Shown here piece after piece: positions 26,248 to 36,398 of a stretch of 64,000 bases of DNA (positions are counted from its first letter, which is position 1; each line of letters starts with the position of its first letter). The translations under genes and the position numbers were made by a program. The notes below the pieces were generated by a model that had not been told where the DNA came from, did no database searches, and saw only the letters and a program-made list of their open reading frames with translations. The stretch comes from Sycobia sp. Sy_11 (lineage: Eukaryota > Arthropoda > Insecta > Hymenoptera > Epichrysomallidae): positions 877,501-941,500 of the forward strand of contig JACCIC010000152.1 of assembly GCA_018907035.1 (NCBI GenBank). Direction: 5' to 3'.

Positions 26248-26580
26248 CGCCTTTCCTCTTCATCCGCACTTTTTCCCCGAGCTTTCGCGCGCCGCGCATC
26301 GCCGATTTCTCGTTAAATATACGCTCTTGCTCTATGTACACACGCGGTCTCTGTCTCTCTATCTCTCTCTCTCTCTCTCTTAGGCGCACGCTGTCACGAT
26401 GACGGTATAGGAGAAGGGGGGAGATGAAAATTTCGAAACGTATTTTTCAACGTCGGGAAGTTGGAATTTTTCATGAAATTTACCGAATAGCGCAGTGTGT
26501 GGTTCGGCGTACGTCGCGTTCTCTCTCTCTCTCTCTCTCTCCCCGTCTCTCACTCTGTCTCTCTCACTCGCTCACTCTCC
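26213..26580. repeat. cluster of (CT)n tracts
   Basis: CT tracts at 26213-26243, 26347-26380 and 26520-26580, the last interrupted, all in the same strand phase within one GC-rich island. Confidence 0.9.
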
Positions 26581-26589
26581 TCCGTATAC

Positions 26590-27380
26590 ACGTATATAGT
26601 AAAATGACCGAATTCCGTATTTCCGGGGCGGCGCGGGTGACGTGCGCGGCGACGGCGACGGCGCCGCGACGTTCAATCTATCAACTTCACTTTTTCCGAC
26701 TTTTTCCGCCGCGCCCCGAGCCGCCCGTCAGTTACAGATTTATCTACCGCATTTCTATTTATGCGCGCATTTCCCGACTCGCTCGCGCGCGGCGCACGGG
26801 CGAACCTTCGACGTTATCGAAATGGGAGTGCGCAAATTTTCGAGACCTCGGATTGAATGTCGACCGAAAAAAATTCCGCGGGACCTGCGTCGTTAGGTAG
26901 AAGGCGCGAAACGCGGCAGCGAGAATACAATTCTTGGTCTTAATTATGGTATATGGCGATGAAGGTGTGATCGTGAAAATTGTTCGTTCGTTTTTTTTGG
27001 AAAATTTCATAAATCTTCGCAATTCAAGGATTATAATGTTATTTTCTAATTATTCTAATTCACTTTTTTTTCAGCAAAAAAAGGCCTCCTTTTTTGCTCC
27101 AACGCAGGAAGCAGCGGCAACAGCGCCGTTGTACGTTTGTCTAACTTATTTAATCGGAAAACAATGAAGTAAATTTATTTATTATTATTCATAGTCATTT
27201 GTATATTAAACTATTTCATATTTTGTATCTTAAACTATATGACTAAAGTGTAAAAATATTCATGAAACATTGTCCTAAAATAATTATAAAATTTAATTAA
27301 AGACATTTGTATATTTTCGTACATGACGTGAAAAACTGAACAAAACAAATTCACGGTGAATTTGTACACCGTACGTAACA
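26590..27380. other. end of GC-rich island, AT-rich flank, no gene seen
   Basis: CpG-dense to about 26920, then AT-rich. No accepted frame. Confidence 0.55.
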
Positions 27381-27427
27381 ACATACATGTATACATACAT
27401 ACCTACATACATACATTCATACGTACG

Positions 27428-27435
27428 TATATATT

Positions 27436-27478
<43 letters not shown>

Positions 27479-27598
27479 CCGAATACAGTCGGCTGTACAA
27501 ATGAAAGCAGTAAACAAACGAATAAAACTGTTGGCTGTTTCGGTACCCAGTTCACCCCAATGTAGCAAATGTATATCAGATATATTGGAGATATATAC

Positions 27599-27641
<43 letters not shown>
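27428..27641. repeat. two (TA)n microsatellites plus ATAC array
   Basis: TA tracts at 27428-27477 and 27591-27641, preceded by ATAC/GTAC-rich tetranucleotide sequence (27383-27427). Overlapping Ile/Tyr frames on both strands are artefacts. Confidence 0.9.
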
Positions 27642-27644
<3 letters not shown>

Positions 27645-27844
27645 GACACTGAAAGTTCATCGAAGATAAAATCCGATATTAAAATTGAATTCGGCTAGAT
27701 ACCCTAGGGGGATGGCCTCGTCAAAATCCAGCTCTAGGAAGAATAAATTAGATCGCGATTTATTTCTTCTTAATTGACAAACGCATATACAGCTGGATTG
27801 AAAGGGCGCGATCAGCTTTAAAGCTCACCGTGGAAATTTATGCA

Positions 27845-27849
<5 letters not shown>

Positions 27850-27915
<66 letters not shown>

Positions 27916-27928
27916 CTATATATAAAAG
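27850..27928 (+). promoter_or_regulatory. (CT)n tract abutting a TATATAAAAG box
   Basis: About 31 CT units (27850-27912) are followed within 10 bp by TATATATAAAAG (27917-27928). Long GA/CT tracts bind GAGA-type factors in insects, and this TATA box is of high quality. No clear Initiator follows at the expected distance, so a promoter is only a suggestion. Confidence 0.25.
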
Positions 27929-28536
27929 ATTGGATTTAGCTAGTTGAACGAGAAAAAGAAGAAGCAGAAAAGGGATATATCATTTTTATTCCTATTTTTT
28001 TACCCTCCCTCCCATTTACGAAGTGCATTCTTACATACTCATCCTCCTCTCGCTTTTACGCCGGCGAATCTCGCGAATTTACGATATCTCACCCCCTCCC
28101 CGTCCCGTCTAACCCGGCTCTCCAACGCGATGTTCGCCGGATGCCCCCCCCCCTCTCTAATGTGTCCATCATTCCGCGGGATTTTACTCGCCCATCCCGC
28201 CCCAGCCCCCTCGCCCAGCCACGTAAATATCTATCGGGTGACCCAGTCGAGCGTAACGCCGCGCCTGCCCTCCTACCCCCGTCCCTACCCTATTTTTCAC
28301 TACCCGTATGTATATGTATGTACATACGTGCGAGCGCGTGTCTGTGTGTGTGCATTCGCCTCCCGGAATTTATCCCCGATAATGGGATCGGTCGCGTGCG
28401 GCGATTGTACCGCAAGTTGACGAACGACGCCGGCTCATCGATCTTCCGCACTTCCCGCTGTCCGATAGAAGAGAGAGAGAGGGGCGCTGGGATGTCAGTG
28501 GGCTTTTTTTTCTCCTCTAGTATGTTTTGTTTCCCC

Positions 28537-28538
<2 letters not shown>

Positions 28539-28592
<54 letters not shown>
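28539..28592. repeat. (TA)n microsatellite
   Basis: TA tract of about 27 units in a GC-rich island. Confidence 0.95.
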
Positions 28593-28597
<5 letters not shown>

Positions 28598-28838
28598 AAC
28601 CTGACCCTATTGCCCTTTTTCCATTCACGCGGTCGCGCGCGTTTCGTATTTTATCGTATTTTCCTATATTTTTTTAAACTTTATATTTGTACTCTCTATC
28701 TCGCTCTCTCGCTCTCTCTCTCTCTCTTTAACCTTTTTATAGACCACCGACCAGGCCGAACGGCACACGAATTAGACTCGCACGGAAAGTTCGCGCACAG
28801 CCTCATTCACGAAACAATCAATTACCGGTGCACGGTGC

Positions 28839-28843
<5 letters not shown>

Positions 28844-28891
<48 letters not shown>
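28844..28891. repeat. (TA)n microsatellite
   Basis: TA tract of about 24 units, 250 bp from the previous one; a (CT)n tract (28692-28728) lies between them. Confidence 0.95.
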
Positions 28892-28893
<2 letters not shown>

Positions 28894-28899
28894 AGTGAA

Positions 28900-30590
28900 A
28901 AAGGGGGGATGATCGGGGTAGCGCGCCAGAGGGACAGGCGATCTAATAAAATGGATTACTGTGTAGGTGGAAAGGGGGGAGGAGGGGGGGACAGGAAGCA
29001 ATCGACCCTGCGGCTGTTTCGCGTGTCGATTAAACTTTCGAACTTGCCAATTTCGAGGGGATTTGCTTCGAGGAGCACCCCCGGTGTGATCGACTCCTTT
29101 TTCGTTAGGTCGTTTTTGTTTTTGTTTCTGTTTCTGTTTGGTTTTTTTTTGTTTTTTTGTTTTTTTTTTTTTTTTTTTTTTTTGATGCGATCGACGCCGC
29201 GTTCATTATTAACGCTCAACTTGTTAATTTGTAAGGTGGAAATGAAGCGTTTGACTCGTTCATTTTTTCCCTCCCTCCCTCCCTTGCGCGCGACAGGCGC
29301 TTTTAACCGCGGTGGTGGGGGAGGAGGGGGGGAGGGAAACAAAAAACGCATCGCGCGCGGATAATTGGGATTTATCGAATGGGGATGCGTATGAGGTTTT
29401 GAAGTCTGCGGAAGTGAATTTCGCCGGATAAATATGTCGGATCGGAGGCTTTCTATTTTACGCCCCCGTTCTCGGGGATCGCGTAAACTTGCAACTTTTA
29501 CGATATCTCGCTTTATTGTTATTATGATTATTGTTGCGGGCGATGGAAATATTCAATTTCTCTAAATGATAAAGTGCAATGTTTACGGGATCGGGGAACT
29601 GTAGATTCGCGCGATATGATACAGTCGCTCGGCTTTGAAAAATTCTACAGTGGCAATCCACTCTGTGTAATTATGTAAATTGAACCACCGATTTATTTAC
29701 ATTTTACTCAATTTCCTATGAAATATGACGATTCGTTTGACATTGGAAGCACTTATAATCCAATTATGCTTTATTTTGAAAAGAACTGATTTAAATAAAT
29801 ATTGAACGTAGCTTAGTAATGTATATAGTTGTAATGGTAATTTTGAAATATTATAGTGTTCGAGTTGATACCCGAAATTCAAAAGCTAAATAATTCATTA
29901 AAAAGGCAATTCACCAAAAAGTGTCTATCGTTACTTCAGCGATTATCAAGTTTTGATCAAAATATATTAGCTAAATGAAATGGAAAGTACGTAAATTACT
30001 TCAGTTATCTCTATAATGAGTTTTTTTATTCGAAGGATTTACAGATGATCTGCATATAAGAAAATTAATATATTGAATATGATCGCGCACTAAGGGCGTG
30101 TCACTATATGCTATAGTGATATTTCTCAACTACGGATGAAGATTTTTCAAAATGAGCTGATGGATTTTCACTGTATGGGAAAACAGTAAACTAACCGTGA
30201 GCATCAAGTATTAACAGGATCAAGATCAACCATCTTTTAAATTCTTTTTTTTCTCTTTACTTAATACGCAAGATATTATATAGGTTTTTTGTACTCATTA
30301 ATAGATTTCAAAATGACCGAATTCCGTACTTATTGTAAAATAACGTTATTGATTACTATGTCGTCGTCAATAGTAATTACGTCGTCGATTTAACTTGATC
30401 GATCTAAAAAGTTGATTATTAATTATAAAAACCATGTAATCGTAGCATATTGCTATTTTTATATAAAACGATGCGAAAGTTAACTCTATGGAAAATTTTG
30501 CAATCAGACAAATGTTAGATAAATAGACCTTAGATAAATAAATTATTTTTCGTACTGCGTTTTATTTATTTTTTTATAAAATTTATTTCA
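28900..30590. other. GC-rich to AT-rich transition, no gene seen
   Basis: G runs around 28975-28990 and 29310-29335, a 25-nt T run at 29159-29183, then AT-rich sequence from 29.6 kb. A short palindrome TCACTATATGCTATAGTGA lies at 30112-30130. Confidence 0.55.
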
Positions 30591-30591
30591 G

Positions 30592-30632
30592 AAAATCGAA
30601 CGTATTTACTGGAATAAATCAACAACGACAGC

Positions 30633-30671
<39 letters not shown>

Positions 30672-30835
30672 ACATTAATAATCATAATGATGATGATAAT
30701 AACAGTAACAATAATTATAAATTAGTAGATTTAGACTATCGCGACGACGGATACTCGCCGGCCGGTCGAGGCGGCTCGGCTCGTAAATTCCCGACTATAT
30801 TCCAGCTGCGACGCATGCGCGTATGTATCTCCCAG
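30592..30835 (+). CDS. candidate internal exon, Ser/Asn/Asp-rich (uncertain)
   Basis: A strong acceptor (T-rich tract ending TTTATTTCAG at 30591) is followed by 81 open codons up to CAG then GTAATC, a usable donor at 30836. In that frame the (CAG)n tract reads as poly-Ser, then Asn/Asp-rich sequence, then a non-repetitive end (YKLVDLDYRDDGYSPAGRGG then SARKFPTIFQLRRMR). The frame stays open for another 86 codons past the donor in GC-rich sequence. No homolog is recognised, and no partner exon was found. Confidence 0.2.
30632..30668. repeat. (CAG)n trinucleotide repeat
   Basis: About 12 CAG units inside the candidate exon at 30592-30835, followed by AAT/GAT-rich trinucleotides. Confidence 0.95.
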
Positions 30836-31474
30836 GTAATCCTCCAGGACAGTGTATGTTTCCCGCGAGCCGCGGTCGCTGCGCTGCGACGGGTGGAGAG
30901 GGAGGCGGGTGGCAGTGGGAGGAGGGGAAGACGGACGGATCGCAAAGTGGAGAAGGTCCCTTTTGCGTTGCGCGCCGCTTTTCCTTGGACGCGTACGCCG
31001 CCGATGGATTCGGTGCTGTCCGAAACCATATATATATATATATACATACATACATACATGTATGCATATATAGATAACTCAATCGCTTGCTAAGAGCTCG
31101 GATCTGCCGCTAAGGCGGTGGCACCGGACGCCCGCTCATGGAGTCGGGAGGTTCATCCGACCATCTGGGATTTGAATATGAAACCCCGTGCAATCAACGA
31201 TTCTCGTCTCCTTGGCGAACTTGTACACGTGTGCCCGTGTGCCCGTATGCCCATATGTGTGTGTGCGTGTGTGCGTGGTGCGCGTGCTCGCGTAACTGGC
31301 GGTAGAGTGGCTCAAAATTCTCTAGAACGAATTTGGAAACGGCTCGGGCTCGAATGCACGATGCATCGAGTTTATTACTTTTATATTATCGTCTACGTCT
31401 CGGCTCGTTTAAGTACACAGCAGTGTGGTAAATTCACCCCGCTTCCCGTGTAATTTTATAACACTAAATTATAC

Positions 31475-31746
31475 TTTTCTAATAATTAATTATTATTATT
31501 ATTATTGTTGTTATTGTTGTTTGATAATTTAAATTTATCGATTCGTTACAGAGCTCGAGAGCTTACAAAATGAATCTTCCCCGCGAGAAACGGCGAACGT
31601 CAAATTGCTCTACGTATATGGAATTTTGCCTAATTGTCGAGTACATTGCATTAATTTCCGTTTATTCGTATATAACGGTTATGAATTTAACCGATGTCCT
31701 GTTAGTTACAGCTCTTTAAATTCTGTCAGGCGGCATTGGCTAAATG

Positions 31747-31788
<42 letters not shown>

Positions 31789-31990
31789 TATGTATGTATG
31801 TATGTATGTATGTATGTATGTATGTATGTATACGCACACACACACAGTCGAATAAACGGAAATCAATGAAATATTACCGACAATTAGAGAATTTCTACAT
31901 AAGCAATTTGACGTTCGCCGCGTTTATCATGAAATTTAATTTTGCAATAAATTTAAATTGATAAACAATAATTATTATAAAAATAATGGA
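31475..31990. repeat. long inverted repeat (foldback hairpin) with TA and GTAT repeats in its loop
   Basis: The best-matched arm segments are 31591-31668 (78 bp) and 31849-31920 (72 bp, inverted). Both begin CGGCGAACGTCAAATTGCT and end ATTTCCGTTTATTCG, with a few small gaps between. Weaker pairing continues outward through AATTTAAATTTAT (31529-31541 against 31945-31960) and AT-rich ATTATT sequence to about 31475 and 31990. The roughly 180-nt loop holds a (TA)17 tract (31749-31782), a (GTAT)n tract (31783-31831) and a CA stretch. It could be a foldback element or a transcribed hairpin RNA. Confidence 0.7.
31570..31719 (+). CDS. short ORF inside the hairpin arm (doubtful)
   Basis: A 49-residue frame (begins MNLPREKRRTSNCSTY, ends LVTAL) starts at an ATG in a good insect context (ACAAAATGAA). 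It lies 19 bp after a TTACAG that could be a splice acceptor. It overlaps the left arm of the long inverted repeat, so its sequence may be shaped by that element rather than by coding. No known family was recognised. Confidence 0.12.
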   Translation: MNLPREKRRTSNCSTYMEFCLIVEYIALISVYSYITVMNLTDVLLVTAL

Positions 31991-32406
31991 AGGTGTGTGT
32001 GTGTGTGTGTGCGTGCGTGCGCGACTGCGTGTGTTGCACAGTTGGAACCTCTTCATATTGAATGATTAGTTGACATGAGATGCGTAGATAATAATAATAA
32101 GCATACTCATTTGTTACCGAACAATATCAAATCAGAATCATCATATATAATAAATTATTGTTAAATTTCAAGAAATCCAAAGAATAAAAAGCTACGATTC
32201 GCCGCGGGCGAAATGCTCGGAAATTATCGGATACTGTTTGTAGATTATAATTTATACAATTTGGACATACGCGACTAATAGACGGGTACAATGCGTCATT
32301 CGGCCAAAATCGGTTTTCCGTGCTCGTAAATTGCCCGACAGAGAGAGCGGCCTGGTAAATTGATTTTCAATGAGGCGCCGCCGATAGACGTAGTAGTGTC
32401 ATTCTA

Positions 32407-32408
<2 letters not shown>

Positions 32409-32463
<55 letters not shown>
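32409..32463. repeat. (TA)n microsatellite
   Basis: TA tract of about 27 units. A (GT)n tract lies upstream at 31993-32012. Confidence 0.95.
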
Positions 32464-32468
<5 letters not shown>

Positions 32469-33277
32469 TAATATAAAGTAAAATAATCGGTGAAGAACGA
32501 AAATGCAAATTCAGAAAGTATGACGTCTCCGTCGAACGGTCGCCTGTGTAAGCGTGGGCCAAGGCCGTATCAAGTTGTGGCTGAGCCCGATTGATCCGCC
32601 TCCATAATAAAAAATTTTATATATTTAAATATACTCTAAAAATTCAAACATGATACGTGCGTATCAATAGAATATTGACTCGGGCAATTCGCTAGGTGTT
32701 AAAATCTAATAGACTGAATTTTTCTTAAAGTTTTATCCGTTAATTTTACTAAATACTCTTTAATTCGCAATTCGCACGATTCATAGAGTTCAATAGTCCG
32801 AGAGGATTGATATGATATTTATCGTTATATTTTAATCAATTCTCGTCTGTTCTCCATAACACAATCCGTCAAATAACAACGTGGAAAATACTTTTCTTCT
32901 TCAAATTTTACAAGATCAACCCATTTCTGGCGACATTCACTAATTCACCAGTTAATGAACAGTGCGAATGATTTTTTCTTCACATCGATGCAGTAAAATT
33001 TTGTTTGATAATCGTCGAGTGCCTGCACATCGACTACTACAGATTTAGCGTATGTATAATCATATACTCGTACATACATTTACCGCTAATTATCCGGTGA
33101 ATGTATCTTAGATTTCGCGCTTATAATAGCTTCTGCTATATTTAGCAATGCGGAGGCGCCTCTGGCAGTACCGAGCCGCGTTCCCTGGATGCGGGCCCCC
33201 GGGTGTATCCTCCATTGTCCGTCGGGAAATCGCACTCTCCTCTTCCTCCCAAGAGCCACTCGCCATGGTCCAGGTAC

Positions 33278-33279
<2 letters not shown>

Positions 33280-33331
<52 letters not shown>

Positions 33332-33336
33332 ATCTC
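33280..33336. repeat. (CT)n microsatellite
   Basis: CT tract of about 57 bp followed by a short CA repeat, at the left of a TA-tract cluster. Confidence 0.95.
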
Positions 33337-33520
33337 ACATACACACACACACACATACACTTGATGCGGCTGGGAAACCGACAGCTTACCCGCCCTCCCC
33401 GATTGAGAAGAGCGAGCTCGAATTATTGGACTGATATTATACGATATATAATGTATACGTGTACGACCCGGTTATGGGGTCTGTACGACGCGCGAGCGTG
33501 CGCCTGCGGAAACAACGTGA

Positions 33521-33521
33521 T

Positions 33522-33573
<52 letters not shown>

Positions 33574-33665
33574 CACGCATACACGTACATCATATTAGTA
33601 GAAACGGTCTACTGTCAGGCGCGGATTTCCAGGGGTCGATTGGTGCTTCTAGTCATATATGTATG

Positions 33666-33726
<61 letters not shown>

Positions 33727-33764
33727 ATGACAGCGATCCCGAATATGCTATAGCATCATTGTCA

Positions 33765-33823
<59 letters not shown>

Positions 33824-33943
33824 CGCAGGTTCATTCTGCACATATACTTGAGCGTGTACGTACGTGCGGTCGAGGGTCAAGTACTACATGTATAATGGTG
33901 GGCCGCTGCTTCGCTGCACCTGGTAAACCGCACGTCGTACCAC

Positions 33944-33990
<47 letters not shown>
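33521..33990. repeat. cluster of four long (TA)n tracts in 470 bp
   Basis: TA tracts at 33521-33573, 33671-33723, 33766-33817 and 33945-33990. Together they make up over 40 percent of this interval, separated by unique GC-rich spacers of 48-128 bp. Confidence 0.95.
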
Positions 33991-33992
<2 letters not shown>

Positions 33993-34066
33993 CGTCAATG
34001 AGATTGTTTTCAATTTGTTATTGTAAAATAATTGTCTTAATGGCCATGTATGAAATTGAATTTCTA

Positions 34067-34308
34067 CACTGAAAAAAAAATTTTCTGATTAAGTAAATAT
34101 TTACTTGTTTTGCACCAAGTAAATCATTTTCTTAAATTAAGAAAATATTCAGTTGGTTTCAGACGACGTGGTTTGATTTAAGTGGGCTCATCACGCGTCA
34201 AGCAAATACTTCCTTCATTTAAGAAAATATTTTCTCAATTTAAGAATAAAATTTACTTCCTACAAAATAAGAAAATATTTACTTAGATAACAGACATTTT
34301 TTTCAGTG
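34067..34308. mobile_element. MITE, CACTG-ended, TA target duplication (242-bp copy)
   Basis: The copy begins CACTGAAAAAAAAA and ends TTTTTTTCAGTG, and is flanked by TA on both sides (34065-34066 and 34309-34310). The interior is built from repeated AAGTAAATATTTACTT-like and AAGAAAATATTT-like segments in both orientations, so most of it can fold back on itself. There is no coding capacity. A TA duplication points to Tc1/mariner-type mobilisation; the CACTG end alone would also fit CMC/Chapaev elements, so the superfamily is uncertain. A shorter copy lies at 15805-15870. Confidence 0.75.
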
Positions 34309-34319
34309 TACATTTAATA

Positions 34320-35700
34320 CCAAAAATACCAGACTTTCTATCAATTACTGTCCAGTTATTGGTTAACTTTGGTTTACTAACAGCTTTTCATAATAGAAAA
34401 AAATAGGTCGTACACTCATGCATTGGCATGCAAAGACTGCGTATATCTTCTGTATCTATTCAGATAATCGCAACGGTAGCTATTTCTTTTCTGTATATTA
34501 ATCTTCTATCCATCAGTGGTCGTGGAATTAAATGACAGATACTGACAGTAAAATAAAATAAAATATAGTTGTATAATAATTATATTTCAATGATAAATTG
34601 TACACATAACGTATATAATTTTAACTTTTAAATCATCACTGCCTGTATATTATCAAAATCTTGATAGCCGCAATGAAATTTCATGAAATGAGCAAACAAA
34701 ATAAGTAAATCATTTTGTTAGTAATATAATTTTTATTAAAGCATGCTGTAAATTCTGGTATTTACAGGAAGCAATGCTATAAAATTGACTGTACTAAAAA
34801 AATCTTAATTTTTTGAACGAAAGTCACCTAAATTTATCTAATTGTCTAAATAACTTAAGCCGACGTAAGTAGGGCGAAGAGAGAATTTAACGTTAGATTA
34901 TAATCTCAAATCAAAAATCCATATTCTTAAAAGGCTTTATTGATTAATGAGATGACTGTTCACTTGAGATGAGAATTGAAGATTATCCGAGTTCTGAATT
35001 AAATTTTCGAGGATAGAGAAGTTATTATTTTATGGAAATATAACCTGTATACTGTGAATTGAAAATGTGATAAAATAATATTACTGACCCATTGAAACAA
35101 ACGTTGATTTCCTCATTCTAAATTATCTATTGGACTGTCAAAGTTCACTTTTTCGCATGAAAATAAATATCTTGCACATTTTTTTAATATACTGGACCGA
35201 GTTGTTCATCTTGATAAATTCCGAAATTTAATGGTAATGGAGCAATTTGCACGAATTCGATACCATTTCAAGTTGGTTACAAATCAAAAATCTATATAAT
35301 CAATGAAAAGTCATTCTCACGAGTTACAAGAGTTGCGAGCTGTGCTTAAATCTCTTACAATGATTCTAATTCTCTTCGAATATCAGAATTTACTTTAGGG
35401 TCTCTGTGTACGTGTGAATAAATTATTACATCATCGCGACCTTGGAAATAATGGCTAAAAGCTTCCCGCAAAATTTCAGCGACAAGTTGGAAAATTCCAC
35501 TCTCATTTCATCGAGATACGAGTTTTAACGCCAACAGCTCGAGTTTATCCGAGCAATTCGGCCATTCGCCCCTATCTGATCCTGGATCTCCTGAGCCCGC
35601 GTTACACGGAAATTGCAATAACTCGCGAGGTTGCCTTAAAACTTTGCCGAAAATTCGCCGCGGAGCTCTTGCGCGAAGGTCGCCCGTGAGTTATCGCGAC
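34320..35700. other. AT-rich, no gene seen
   Basis: AT-rich unique sequence with no long frames; GC content rises from about 35.4 kb. Confidence 0.6.
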
Positions 35701-35706
35701 GCTCGG

Positions 35707-35738
35707 TATAAAGGCGAGACTCTTGCCAAGTTCAGGGT
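35707..35738 (+). promoter_or_regulatory. candidate TATA/Initiator core promoter
   Basis: TATAAAGG begins at 35707 and a TTCAGGG Initiator-like match puts the A at 35734, a spacing of 27 nt. It sits at the edge of a GC-rich island. The first downstream ATG in good context (GCAAAATGATC, 35802) opens a 79-codon Arg-rich frame starting MIPRTFFRTFAVRVLRN. Spacing is slightly short of the usual 30 nt, and the product is unrecognised. Confidence 0.25.
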
Positions 35739-35739
35739 C

Positions 35740-36351
35740 CAATAATCCCGAATTTAAACGAAAGAGCTCCGCAATCCTGTTTAAGGCACAACTCGTGCAA
35801 AATGATCCCTAGGACATTTTTTCGAACATTCGCAGTTCGCGTCCTTCGGAACTGCACCATGCATTCGTACGTACGCTCGTTACGTTTACTGCGCAACCGA
35901 GGCGAACGAATCAGCAAAATCCCGCGTACGCCGGATACGAAAGGAAGCGCGGCACCTTTCCTTCGGACATTGTGGCCGGGCAAGATGAGGCGCCGGCAAC
36001 GGGACAAGCGCGGTGCCCGCGCGTTCGCCGGTACGGGGTGAATGAGGAGAGCCCGCGCGATGTTAGGACATGTCGCGGCGGCAGGGCGAGGGGGTCGAGA
36101 GGGTCCGATACGCCGGCTGAGATAACGGCCGACGTTAAACCGCGGAACATGCAGTGTATATACACGTATTATTACGCGGAGGAGCCACGGCCGCGCCGCC
36201 GGCAAGAATGCAGAGCGGCGGCTCGAGGAAGGGGAAACGCTCATTAATATAGGGGCGGGGGGAGGGGGGAAGGCTGTTCGAACGCCCCGCCGAGTCCCCG
36301 GTGGGCTGAGACCTCGCGCGACGCCGGCGCTTCCATATATACTATAGATAT

Positions 36352-36398
<47 letters not shown>

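Noticed and set aside
26424..26900. 158-codon plus-strand frame
   Set aside because: Starts through a CT tract (Ser-Leu repeats) and continues in CpG-dense sequence with no motif.
31090..31160. possible tRNA (GAGGTTCATCCGACC resembling a B box)
   Set aside because: No A box at the correct distance and no acceptor stem can be formed.
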